Positions 8,545-15,863 of a stretch of 26,089 nt of DNA are shown in pieces (the first letter of the stretch is position 1; the number at the start of each line of letters is the position of its first letter). The position numbers and the translations under genes are program-made. Below the pieces are notes generated by a model. That model saw only the letters and a program-made list of their open reading frames with translations. It did no database searches and was not told the DNA's origin. The DNA is from a virus, in IMG/VR virus record IMGVR_UViG_3300010339_000014, positions 1 to 26,089 of that record, one strand, 5' to 3'.

Positions 8545-9456
8545 ATGTCTTTCAAGAAATACGCAAATGCGGTAATAACCGAACCGGTCCTCAAGCTGGA
8601 AGACTGGGAAAAGATGTACGGCAACCGTGCGTTTCGCGGATGCCGCATCGATGGGGACCACCCATTTTGCAAGATGGCATCCATGCGAAAGCTTGCTGCG
8701 GAAACCAGCAAGTATTTGTTGTCCCATGTAACCATCATGGCGTCAGTCCAAACTGAAAAAGAGCCCCTTGACTATCTGATCAAGCCCGAATGCTCGGCGA
8801 TGGTCAATAATAACGACGATGCGTGGGAAAACATGGTTTTGAAGCTGTCCGCTCCTTCATTTGTTGGCGCTTTTAACTTCGTCGAACACTTCCAAAATTC
8901 CAAGTACACAAAGGGGCACATATTAAGCCACGTCCTCCGCAAGATAACACTGGCACCCGATGTTTGGATTTATTACTGCGATCTCCTTGTGGCCACCGAT
9001 CTTACGCATGAAAAGCTTGTTGATGACATCCGCAACAACAAGGTCCGCTACCTGAGCATGGGCTGCGTGACCGACCTCGTGATCTGCTCCTATTGCGGGG
9101 CGCATATCACCGACGCCAGCACCTACTGCAACCACCTCCAGTTCCAGAAGGGCACCTTCCTCGCCGACGACGATGGCATCCCCCGCAGGATCGCCGAGCT
9201 TTGTGGCCACAAGAGCATGCCCAACGGCGGCGTGAAATTCGTGGAGGCAAGCTGGGTCGCCACCCCCGCCTTTCCCGGAGCCGCTAAGCGAAGCATCGTG
9301 TCGGACGAGTGGATCGGGCCGAAGACCCCTTACACCCAGAAACAAAGTTCTGCTGGCAAATTCGCAATGACAGCCTCGGAAAATACTGAATTTGAATCTC
9401 TTTCGTTGGGGGAAGCTTTACTCAATGCTGACCTCCATGGGGAATTGAGACGCTAA
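8545..9456 (+). CDS. Probable prohead (capsid maturation) protease with inserted zinc-finger-like motif
   Basis: 303 residues, placed just before a scaffold-like protein. The segment WIYYCDLLVATDLTHEKL...VRYLS171MG matches the pattern of HK97/herpes-assemblin-type proteases, where a beta-strand and helix precede L-S-x-G carrying the nucleophile. S171 is thus the predicted catalytic Ser, and a His in GHILSHVLRK the likely partner. Directly after it lies C181-x2-C184...C195-x-H197, a zinc-finger-like insertion. The C-terminal part (VEASWVATPAFPGA) fits the strand that follows the active site in the family. The protein would degrade the scaffold and trim head proteins during maturation. The start has AGGAG 15 bases upstream inside the preceding HNH gene, a rather long spacing. 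Alternative: a structural protein of unknown role. The protease call rests on motif and gene order. Confidence 0.65.
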   Translation: MSFKKYANAVITEPVLKLEDWEKMYGNRAFRGCRIDGDHPFCKMASMRKLAAETSKYLLSHVTIMASVQTEKEPLDYLIKPECSAMVNNNDDAWENMVLKLSAPSFVGAFNFVEHFQNSKYTKGHILSHVLRKITLAPDVWIYYCDLLVATDLTHEKLVDDIRNNKVRYLSMGCVTDLVICSYCGAHITDASTYCNHLQFQKGTFLADDDGIPRRIAELCGHKSMPNGGVKFVEASWVATPAFPGAAKRSIVSDEWIGPKTPYTQKQSSAGKFAMTASENTEFESLSLGEALLNADLHGELRR

Positions 9457-9457
9457 T

Positions 9458-11623
9458 ATGGCAAACCTTAAAGCAGTACTCGCTGCCTTGAAAAATAAGA
9501 AAGCGGACCTTGACGTGATCGATGACGAGCTATCCGCCATGCCGGAGATGGCCCCAGACGCGCCAATTGACGCCCCCACCAGCCCGGAATTCGACCTCCT
9601 GAGCGAAAAACGCGAGGAACTTGAGCAAGAGATCACCAAAATGCAGGAAGGTGTTCAGCTTATCTCCGAATGGGAGAAGTTCAAGGATGGGCCGTGGTCC
9701 GAAGAGATCAGGAACATGCTCGGCGAGATCGACATTGAAATCACCGACATAGCTGGGGGCGAACAGGCCCCGGCTGGCGACCTCCTCGGAGGCCCGGAAG
9801 CCCCCAACATGGCTCCGGAACCCATGGCACCCCTCGCCCCCGAAGCCGCACCGATCCCGGAAGCCCCCGTGGTTCCCGAAGCAGTACCCCCCGCTGGGGA
9901 GCCCGTGCTTGAAGCCCCCGCCGCCCCGGCACCACCTATCGAGGAGCCCGCGGCAGCGCCGCTCGTGCCTCCGATGGCAAGCCAAAAATCCCCAACAAGC
10001 AAGAAAAACAGCTTTCAATCCCCTGATAAGAAGGGCATTTCCAGCCCCAAGGAAGGTTCTACCATGGCAACTCAGACCCCCAGCAAGCCGTCTTTGAAGG
10101 AAAAGCTTGCGGAAGTAAAGTCGAAGCGTGAGGCGATCAAGAAAGAAGCGCAACAGCGCGTCGCTGCTGCTTGGACAATCGCCAAGACGATGCTACCCTC
10201 AGCGCCGCCCGAGGTCCAGAAGAAGACGGCCGCCAATCTTCTCCTGAACGACACTCCGACTCTGAACGCCATGCTCCGCCAGACGGCAAAGAACGCGCAC
10301 TATTCGAAGGTCGCCGAGACCTTCAAGCAAGTCCACAAGGTCGAGATGAATGATCTTCTCGAAGACCCCTCCATCCTGAAGTCAGAAAAATCGTCAGTCG
10401 AATCCGAACTCAAGGGCGAAGCGAAATCCGCCGCTGCCCCTAAGGTTGCGGACGACCGCAAGGATGCGGGGCCGCAGACGGAGACGTACAATGACGGTCG
10501 TGGATGCGGCGGCGGGAAGCACTCCGAGCCGAAGGAAATGGACGCTGGCACATCTTCCTCACAGACGGAAGCAGCGAACCGCCCAGCGAATACAATCAAC
10601 AAATCTGAAGGCGAAGGCAAAGGCAAGGAAGCTTCGAAGGCCGCCGCTCCAGCCGCGAAGGACGCTGGCGTGAAGAAGGACGAGAAGAAGGAAGAAAAGA
10701 AGGAAAAGAAGGAAGAGAAGAAGGCTGCCGAAGAGAAGTGCGCAGACTGCGCAAAGCTGGCGGACGGCGAAAAGTGCGCCAAGTGCGGCGCAACCAAAAC
10801 CGCCCAAGACCCGGCACTGCTAGATGCTCCTCCGGCAGAAGGCGCAGAAGCCCCGATTGGGGACGTTCCTCCAGCAGAAGAGGGCGCGATCGAGCCCCCG
10901 GCCGAGTTGCCTCCCGCAGAGGAAGTTCTGGCAGAAGACAGCGCAGCAGAAGTCCTCAGCGACGAAAAGAAGATGGTCGTCGAGGAAAAAATCGAAGAGG
11001 CTCAGGAAGCCATCAGTGCCCTTGAGAAGGAAATTCTCGAAGAGAGCGCCGAAGGCGAAGAGCTTGACTACAGCCAGATTTTCAACGAAGACGAGATGGA
11101 AGACAAGGTTTCCTCGCTAGCCAACGAAGGCGACGAGCACACCGCGGGCAACGGCGAAGAGTTCTTTGCGCCGTCCGCAGCCGAGAGCCTCGAAGCCAAC
11201 CTCGATGAGCCCCAGATGGCCTCGATGGAGGACTTCTTCAGCCTCAAGGGCAGCGATTCCGATCCCCTTGCCAGCTTGATCGCAGGCGAGGTCCGCACCG
11301 CAGCCGAAGTCGCCGGGGTGGAAGTCATCCCGTCGTTCACAGGCGAAGCGGCCAAGAAGTTCGAGTCCGACACCGCCACCGGGGAAACCCGTGACAACGA
11401 AGCCGACCACGAAGGCGACCTGTTTGCCGAGGCAATCGAGCAACAGACCGCCGAAGAAGGCGGGTTTAAGCGCGTGAAGCAGGACGAGACCAACGTGCTG
11501 CAAGAGCCCAAGTCGGCCGCCAAGAAAGAGACCCCGGTGATCAAGAAGTTGAAGCCGATCACTGCCTCTGAAAAGAAGCCCATGGACATCGCCTCCGCGT
11601 TGCTCGGCAACGACGAGTTCTAA
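9458..11623 (+). CDS. Probable scaffold / prohead core protein
   Basis: 721 residues, starting 1 base after the protease stop, so the two are almost certainly cotranslated. The composition is typical of a scaffold: very acidic and low in complexity, with predicted coiled-coil segments near residues 45-70 and 505-530, a Pro/Ala/Glu-rich linker at about 110-190, and a Lys/Glu block near 405-427. A single zinc-knuckle-like motif C428-x2-C431...C440-x2-C443 follows the Lys/Glu block. The second domain (from residue 203, MATQTPSKPSLKEKLAEV) begins at a methionine with its own strong ribosome site, so a shorter 519-residue product is likely. In lambda, overlapping protease/scaffold products are made in a comparable way. 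It would form the inner core of the prohead and be cleaved by the upstream protease. No direct homologue is recognised; the call comes from composition and position. Confidence 0.62.
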   Translation: MANLKAVLAALKNKKADLDVIDDELSAMPEMAPDAPIDAPTSPEFDLLSEKREELEQEITKMQEGVQLISEWEKFKDGPWSEEIRNMLGEIDIEITDIAGGEQAPAGDLLGGPEAPNMAPEPMAPLAPEAAPIPEAPVVPEAVPPAGEPVLEAPAAPAPPIEEPAAAPLVPPMASQKSPTSKKNSFQSPDKKGISSPKEGSTMATQTPSKPSLKEKLAEVKSKREAIKKEAQQRVAAAWTIAKTMLPSAPPEVQKKTAANLLLNDTPTLNAMLRQTAKNAHYSKVAETFKQVHKVEMNDLLEDPSILKSEKSSVESELKGEAKSAAAPKVADDRKDAGPQTETYNDGRGCGGGKHSEPKEMDAGTSSSQTEAANRPANTINKSEGEGKGKEASKAAAPAAKDAGVKKDEKKEEKKEKKEEKKAAEEKCADCAKLADGEKCAKCGATKTAQDPALLDAPPAEGAEAPIGDVPPAEEGAIEPPAELPPAEEVLAEDSAAEVLSDEKKMVVEEKIEEAQEAISALEKEILEESAEGEELDYSQIFNEDEMEDKVSSLANEGDEHTAGNGEEFFAPSAAESLEANLDEPQMASMEDFFSLKGSDSDPLASLIAGEVRTAAEVAGVEVIPSFTGEAAKKFESDTATGETRDNEADHEGDLFAEAIEQQTAEEGGFKRVKQDETNVLQEPKSAAKKETPVIKKLKPITASEKKPMDIASALLGNDEF
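10049..10066 (+). promoter_or_regulatory. Internal ribosome site and in-frame start inside the scaffold gene
   Basis: AAGGAAGG (10049-10056) lies 7 bases before ATG 10064, which is in frame with the host gene (residue 203). This site is better than the one at the annotated gene start. It falls exactly where a Pro-rich linker ends and a new helical domain begins, which argues that it is used. Confidence 0.6.
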
Positions 11624-11732
11624 TTAGATTTAGGCCCAAAAGGCCCAGTATTAGGTTACGGCAACGGGTGACTTAGAACGCAGAAGACTTACTGAGCATA
11701 ACGATACACCCACCGTTTGAGAGCGTTGTCTC

Positions 11733-11811
11733 GCGTCCGTGGTCAAATTGGTGAAGGCATCGGCTTGGTAAGTCGAGGATTCTGTGAGTTCGAATCTCAC
11801 CGGACGCACCA
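11733..11811 (+). tRNA. tRNA-Thr (anticodon GGT), CCA encoded
   Basis: The cloverleaf is complete: acceptor GCGTCCG (11733-11739) with CGGACGC (11801-11807); 3-bp D stem 42-44/56-58 and an 11-nt loop containing GG; anticodon stem TCGGC/GTCGA with one G.T pair and loop TTGGTAA, giving anticodon GGT (reads ACC/ACU); T arm GTGAG-TTCGAAT-CTCAC; discriminator A; genomic CCA. The 7-nt variable loop is slightly long for a class I tRNA. ACC is a frequent Thr codon in the structural genes here, so the tRNA may support late translation. It lies alone between the scaffold gene and a strong terminator. Confidence 0.88.
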
Positions 11812-11830
11812 ACAATCTTACCAAGCCGAC
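11760..11830. repeat. 13-nt perfect inverted repeat: tRNA anticodon arm versus downstream trailer
   Basis: TCGGCTTGGTAAG (11760-11772), the 5' anticodon stem, the whole loop and one further base of the tRNA, is exactly complementary to CTTACCAAGCCGA (11817-11829). That begins 5 bases after the tRNA's CCA and before the terminator. In the primary transcript the two could pair and block the anticodon arm. Confidence 0.9.
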
Positions 11831-11854
11831 GCTCCTGAAGTTTAGAAGCATCGA

Positions 11855-11886
11855 ACAAAACCCCCTTAACTGGGGGTTTTGTTTTT
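11855..11886 (+). terminator. Strong intrinsic terminator after the tRNA
   Basis: An 11-bp stem (ACAAAACCCCC with GGGGGTTTTGT) has a 6-nt loop and a following T-run at 11882-11886. It closes the transcript that carries the scaffold gene and/or the tRNA. Confidence 0.9.
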
Positions 11887-11908
11887 ATGGGCTATTTGAT
11901 TCCTAAGT

Positions 11909-12430
11909 ATGGCACCGCTCGGCTTGATTCTCGCACTACAGTTGGCTCGTCCCTATGTAATCACTACCATGAGTGGCGTGCAGGAGCAGATCGGCTACAG
12001 GCCGATCCTGTCCGTGACTGGTATTGTTGCCAAGGTGCAGACGACCGTGCTGTTCGGCAACGACCTCTTCGTAGTCGGCTGGACTAGCAACCTCGACGAG
12101 CCGACCCTGTTTACGAATTTCGTGAAGTCCTACGCTAACAGGGAAGAGACGTGGGTGCAGCTTCTTGAAATACCCAATCCGCCAGTTCCGTATCCCACCC
12201 TACAATTCCAGTATCGCCAGACCCACCCTCCCGTAGCTTCCGGCAAAATCAAAGTTGTGGATGGAGGTTACGATCCGCTGCGAGGATACTGGGTTGCGTT
12301 CTTGGGCAATTACTTCCTGCATTTTCCGTTGTTCAAGGGCTGGAATGTCACGCGGGACGGTCCTGACTACGGGGGATTCCAACCATCCCAGAACAACCCG
12401 AATTCGCTGAAGTCCGGGTCGGGCTGCTAA
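11909..12430 (+). CDS. Hypothetical phage protein (173 aa)
   Basis: An open frame of 173 residues begins just after the tRNA terminator and ends at TAA 12428-12430. ATG 11909 is the most upstream start in frame (a TGA lies 10 bases before it), but no Shine-Dalgarno sequence precedes it. ATG 11969 is an alternative that would remove a mildly hydrophobic N-terminus (APLGLILALQLARPYVITT). The remainder is rich in aromatic residues and Pro (WVQLLEIPNPPVPYPTLQFQYRQ; FLGNYFLHFPLFKGW), suggesting a compact beta-rich fold. I do not recognise a family. It lies among capsid and appendage genes on the same strand, so a small structural protein is plausible. Codon use matches the neighbouring structural genes. 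Confidence 0.6.
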   Translation: MAPLGLILALQLARPYVITTMSGVQEQIGYRPILSVTGIVAKVQTTVLFGNDLFVVGWTSNLDEPTLFTNFVKSYANREETWVQLLEIPNPPVPYPTLQFQYRQTHPPVASGKIKVVDGGYDPLRGYWVAFLGNYFLHFPLFKGWNVTRDGPDYGGFQPSQNNPNSLKSGSGC

Positions 12431-12496
12431 ACCCATATAATTCATAGCAGTTAAGCCCGGTAAATTTTTGTCTGACTTTTCTTCTTTGTTTTCAAG

Positions 12497-12523
12497 AAGT
12501 TCCAAAAATCGCTAATGGAACTT
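12497..12523 (+). promoter_or_regulatory. Leader hairpin upstream of the fibre-like gene
   Basis: AAGTTCCA (12497-12504) and TGGAACTT (12516-12523) form a perfect 8-bp stem with an 11-nt loop in the 167-base stretch between two genes. No convincing promoter or T-run is attached. It may be a leader structure or a processing site. A TATAAT at 12436-12441 lies upstream but has no recognisable -35 partner. I see nothing else in this stretch. Confidence 0.45.
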
Positions 12524-12597
12524 GGGAGCATTTGGTCATTGATGATGCGATTTCTCGACACCGCTTCCTACAGGGCATAAAGTAGGAGGCAACAAAA

Positions 12598-13980
12598 ATG
12601 GAAGAAGTAGTGCTCATGGCAATTGATTCGACTGGCGCGGAACGCCGCGTGCTCGTAGATACGAACGGCAGCCTTATCGTATCCCCCGTCACAATCAGTT
12701 CCCTTCCTTCGCTCCCTGCCGGATCAAATGTGATCGGCAAGGTTGACATTCAGGACGGATCGGGAAATCCCCTAAGTTCCACAAGCGGGGCTTTGGATGT
12801 CGAAATCCAAAACTTTCCCGCCACGCAGGCTATCAGCGGCACCGTTGCGGTTTCCAATTTTCCATCCGCTTATGCTGTTACGCAGTCTACCTCGCCTTGG
12901 ATCGTAGATGCGAGTGGTAGTACTGTTCCGGTATCCGGCCCTTTGACCGACGCCCAGCTTCGTGCCTCCGCTATTTCTGTGGATGCTTCCGGCACAACCG
13001 TGCCTGTCAATGTCCAGAACTCATCTGTTGCTGTAACTGGAACTTTCTGGCAAGCGACCCAGCCCGTGAGCGGAACGGTATCCGTTTCCGGGACTGTGGC
13101 TGTATCCCAATCGGGTTCGTGGTCCATCAGCGTCTCGAATTTTCCAGCGACGCAACTTGTAAGCGGCACGGTGGCTGCCATCCAATCCGGCACGTGGAAC
13201 ATTGGCACGCTCACGTCCATCACGGATTCTGTCGCGGTAACCGGAACGTTTTGGCAAGCTACGCAGCCGATTTCCGGCACAGTGGAGATCGGAACATCAT
13301 CCGGGGCGTTCTCTTACGCCCTCAATCAAGACAGTAGCGGCAACGTTGGCGTCAATGTTGAGAACAGCGTTGCCGTAACCGGTACGTTCTACCAAACCAC
13401 GCAGCCAGTCTCTATCGCAACAATGCCGACCACCCCAGTTACGGGGACTTTCTGGCAGACCACGCAGCCTGTAAGCGGCACGATTACAGCTAATGCGGGA
13501 ACAGGAACGTTTTCAGTTGATGCTTCTGGTTACACCGTTCCAGTATCAGGAACTTTCTGGCAAACGACACAGCCAGTCTCCGTTGCATCGTTGCCCGCGT
13601 TAGGATCGGGCTCTACCTTCCAGCAAGTTCCAGCCACCTCCGGTGGTATGGGGTTGCCTTACAGCGCATCATTGACTTCTACCAAGGCACAGGTCAAGGG
13701 TGCGGCCGGGCAGATTTATGGTTGGATCATTGTCAACAACGGATCAGCGCTGTGTTATATTCAAGTCTTCAACAAACTCAGCACCAACGTCACCGTGGGC
13801 ACAACAGCCCCGGACTTCGTGATCCCGATCCCGGCCCCAGCATCGGGCACGGGCGGCGCAGGCGTCGCCCAAAGCATCGATCTGGGCATTGCGATGACCA
13901 CAGGCATCACCGTAGCATGCACAACCACCCGCACGGGAGCAACTTCGGCAACTTGCGACGTTCTTTTCTACTACAACTAA
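12598..13980 (+). CDS. Repeat-rich fibre/appendage protein (TGTFWQ repeats)
   Basis: 460 residues, with AGGAGG about 10 bases before ATG 12598. The central two thirds is built from short beta-repeats. V-T/S-G-T-F-W-Q-x-T-Q-P-V/I-S occurs five times at about residues 143, 213, 258, 280 and 315; SNFPATQ-x-VSGTVA-type units also occur; V-D-A-S-G-x-T-V-P-V occurs three times. Such Gly/Ser/Thr/Val repeats are typical of elongated, trimeric beta-helical phage fibres or capsid fibres. The C-terminal 110 residues are non-repetitive (AAGQIYGWIIVNNGSALCYIQVFNK...), consistent with a globular tip domain that could bind the host surface. The N-terminus (MEEVVLMAIDSTGAERRVLV) would be the attachment part. 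No chaperone or glycan-hydrolase motif is seen. Structural role fairly sure; position on the virion unknown. Confidence 0.78.
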   Translation: MEEVVLMAIDSTGAERRVLVDTNGSLIVSPVTISSLPSLPAGSNVIGKVDIQDGSGNPLSSTSGALDVEIQNFPATQAISGTVAVSNFPSAYAVTQSTSPWIVDASGSTVPVSGPLTDAQLRASAISVDASGTTVPVNVQNSSVAVTGTFWQATQPVSGTVSVSGTVAVSQSGSWSISVSNFPATQLVSGTVAAIQSGTWNIGTLTSITDSVAVTGTFWQATQPISGTVEIGTSSGAFSYALNQDSSGNVGVNVENSVAVTGTFYQTTQPVSIATMPTTPVTGTFWQTTQPVSGTITANAGTGTFSVDASGYTVPVSGTFWQTTQPVSVASLPALGSGSTFQQVPATSGGMGLPYSASLTSTKAQVKGAAGQIYGWIIVNNGSALCYIQVFNKLSTNVTVGTTAPDFVIPIPAPASGTGGAGVAQSIDLGIAMTTGITVACTTTRTGATSATCDVLFYYN

Positions 13981-13990
13981 GGCGGATTGA

Positions 13991-14761
13991 ATGTCAATCA
14001 CCCATGTTCAAGAAGCCAGCAACACCAGCGGCGGCAACACCACAGGCTCCCTGTCGGTAAGTTTCTCCCCCACGGTAGCCGGGAACCTGTTGGTCCTGAC
14101 TGTGGTCACGGTGGGCTTGCCGCTCGTGGGCGGCGGCATTCCTTGTACGGTGTCGGACGGTAGCAACACCTATGTGGATTCCGGGGTGGGGATGCAGGGT
14201 TGGTTTTGGGAAATCTCATACATCCCACTCACCGCTGGCGGTGCGATTCAAACGTTCTATGTCAAAGACGCTGCATCCGTAAATTCCGTGACTGTCAGCA
14301 CGTCCTACACTGATGATGGCGGCATCGGCGGCGTTTTCTTCCACGAGTATTCCGGCGTGGATATCGTTTCGCCGCTCGACGGGCATTGCTCCTCGAACAA
14401 CCTTTCGAACTACAATCCGACTTCTTCGACAATCGCAACGACCGGCACGGACTTGATCTATTGCGCGGGGCTGACAGGCAACACCGGTTCGCCAAGCGCA
14501 GGCTCGGGCTTCACAGGGTTGCAGTCGGGGAGTTGGTCGGTCAGCGGCTTTGACTATCCCTATCAGGGTTACGTCGCAACTTGCTACTTCTTGGAGGAAC
14601 ATGTGCTGTCCGTCGCCGTGGGAACCAACACTGTCGGGATGAACATAGGGCACGGCACGGGCGGATCGAGCATAAATTACGGTTCGATTCTGGGCACGGC
14701 TTTCAAGGCAGCACTGAGCAACTTAGTCGATCCCAGCGGAATGACTGGAATGGTTTGGTAA
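13991..14761 (+). CDS. Beta-sandwich appendage protein (256 aa)
   Basis: This gene starts 10 bases after the fibre gene, with AAGGCGG 6 bases before the ATG, so it is probably cotranscribed. The sequence is almost wholly beta-type, rich in Gly, Ser and Thr. It shows a pattern I know from phage appendage proteins: TVAGNLLVL, then CTVSDGSNTYVDSG, then HEYSGVDIVSPLDG, then TIATTGTDLIYCAG. The N-terminal domain of the 605-residue protein encoded at 21155 has the same order of motifs (TVGGLLIAH, AISDTASNVW, AEFSGVGLP, AITTTASNELIL), so the two share a domain. The C-terminus (AALSNLVDPSGMTGMVW) lies directly before a convergent HNH gene. Likely a capsid or tail decoration; exact site unknown. Confidence 0.68.
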   Translation: MSITHVQEASNTSGGNTTGSLSVSFSPTVAGNLLVLTVVTVGLPLVGGGIPCTVSDGSNTYVDSGVGMQGWFWEISYIPLTAGGAIQTFYVKDAASVNSVTVSTSYTDDGGIGGVFFHEYSGVDIVSPLDGHCSSNNLSNYNPTSSTIATTGTDLIYCAGLTGNTGSPSAGSGFTGLQSGSWSVSGFDYPYQGYVATCYFLEEHVLSVAVGTNTVGMNIGHGTGGSSINYGSILGTAFKAALSNLVDPSGMTGMVW

Positions 14762-14766
14762 ACCAT
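14750..14766. other. Small perfect hairpin across a stop codon, between convergent genes
   Basis: ATGGTTT (14750-14756) pairs perfectly with AAACCAT (14760-14766) around a 3-nt loop. It spans the stop codon of the 256-residue gene, 10 bases from the end of the convergent HNH gene. There is no T-run, so it is at most a weak terminator or an mRNA-end structure. Confidence 0.4.
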
Positions 14767-14776
14767 AGTCGGATCA

Positions 14777-15685
14777 CTAAGCGGAATTTTTACTCCAACG
14801 CCATATCGTTTGAAGTGGCAACCCATGCTTGTCGGCAAATTCCCGCATTGACCCAGACCAAGACAAAAATTCCTTTCGCCTTTCCCCGTAATTAAGGCAG
14901 CTTCTCCTGTGGCCGCCGAACACGCCGGGCTTCACTTGCTTGAATTCTTTTCCGCAATCGGGGCAAACGAAATCGTGCAGTTCTGATTTCTGGGGATTCT
15001 TGCGATGTTGACGGGCGCATTTACGGCACCAGTTGGCCCTGCCGAGCCTTGCTTTGCGTTCTATATTAAACGCATCAAGCGGCTTTGGCTTTCTGCATTT
15101 GCTACAATATTTGGTTGTTTCGTTTGTCTGGACGACGAACGGTCGGGCGGGAAGTTCGTTGTCTTTGTGGTGCAGGCAGAAGCGGCGATGGCCGCCAAAT
15201 TCTCCCTTGGTGGTCTGCTTGAATTCTTGTCCGCAGTGCAAGCATTTTCGATCCCGGAGTTTTGAGTTCTCGACCGTGTTTACTTTCATTGCGATACCGG
15301 ACTGCCGTCTCCGGCGCTGCTGCGTCCATGGTTGTTTTTGGGCCAGTCTCCCCCGTTCCAGAATCGCAGCGTATTCGGGCAAGGAACTCGCATCAATATC
15401 CGCGTGATCCACTCTTGCCATTAAGAAAAAGGCCCTTTGGAATGCTCCGCAATCCGGGGCGCAGACAGCCAGCCAATAGTGGGCATAGAGATGGCTGGCA
15501 ACGGAAATTCGGACAATGTTGTTTGGGTGGGTTTTATACTCTGGAAACTCCGTCTTCGGCAATATGTGGTGGCGTTCGCCACGCTCGTCGCACGAGCAAG
15601 ATTCGAGAAAATCAAAATATCTCGTGAAGTCCGTGTCTGGGACTTTGGCTTGCAAGGCTCCTTTAAGATGGTTATCTACTTGCAT
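14777..15685 (-). CDS. HNH homing endonuclease with three zinc-finger-like modules
   Basis: 302 residues from ATG at 15685 (complement); a TTG at 15712 would add nine residues but has no ribosome site. Near the N-terminus is the phage HNH pattern R-H39-H40-I-L-P-K...N55-N-I-V-R-I-S...H65-x3-A-H69, matching enzymes of the 'HHILP...N...H..AH' kind. The C-terminal half has three Cys/His modules: C-L-H-C-G-Q-E-F-K-Q...GGHRRFC, Y-C-S-K-C...W-C-R-K-C, and C-P-D-C-G-K-E-F-K-Q...GGHRRSC. The first and third are clearly duplicated and probably bind DNA. It ends with a helix-turn-helix-like tail (MREFADKHGLPLQTIWRWSK). It is the only gene on this strand for 25 kb either way apart from the DUF932 cassette, and it lies 198 bases upstream of an ORF-less group I intron. 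Confidence 0.88.
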   Translation of the reverse strand: MQVDNHLKGALQAKVPDTDFTRYFDFLESCSCDERGERHHILPKTEFPEYKTHPNNIVRISVASHLYAHYWLAVCAPDCGAFQRAFFLMARVDHADIDASSLPEYAAILERGRLAQKQPWTQQRRRRQSGIAMKVNTVENSKLRDRKCLHCGQEFKQTTKGEFGGHRRFCLHHKDNELPARPFVVQTNETTKYCSKCRKPKPLDAFNIERKARLGRANWCRKCARQHRKNPQKSELHDFVCPDCGKEFKQVKPGVFGGHRRSCLNYGERRKEFLSWSGSMREFADKHGLPLQTIWRWSKNSA

Positions 15686-15730
15686 ACCTACTAAATACCC
15701 TGAAAGTGCCAAAACGACAAAATCGCTAGT

Positions 15731-15753
15731 TTGAGAAAAATCATTTTTCTCAA
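15731..15753. promoter_or_regulatory. Perfect 10-bp inverted repeat between divergent genes
   Basis: TTGAGAAAAA (15731-15740) and TTTTTCTCAA (15744-15753) are exact reverse complements with a 3-base spacer. The site lies between the start of the minus-strand HNH gene (15685) and the start of the intron-split gene (15864). It could be an operator for a dimeric regulator or a hairpin; its AT-rich arms make a classical terminator less likely. Confidence 0.55.
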
Positions 15754-15863
15754 TCCTTCATTGAACGCGCTCTTCTATAGTCCCACCCTCTCCCAAAAGA
15801 GGCCGGATTGGAGGGGCAAACTAAACGTTCAAGTTTCAAACTTAACTGGAGAAACCAACCAAT

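Noticed and set aside
11760-11830. tRNA-associated phage attachment site
   Set aside because: The repeat is inverted, not direct, and no integrase gene is present. The tRNA has its own CCA and looks phage-borne.
11887-12087. 66-codon frame overlapping the start of the 173-residue gene
   Set aside because: Wrong frame relative to the longer gene, Arg/Cys-rich shadow composition; its ATG lies directly after the terminator T-run without a ribosome site.
12516-12581. 21-codon frame in the leader of the fibre gene
   Set aside because: No ribosome site, and it overlaps the leader hairpin; too short to support.
1661-15781. Recurring TATATAG/CATATAAT-like elements (1662, 7698, 12436, 15776) as a phage late promoter
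   Set aside because: The matches are short, the surrounding bases differ, distances to starts vary and no common -35 is seen. Not enough to call a promoter family.
15775-15785. TATAGTCCC as a second group I intron core
   Set aside because: It resembles the 3' strand of P7, but no partner P3/P7 strands or guide sequence can be found nearby.
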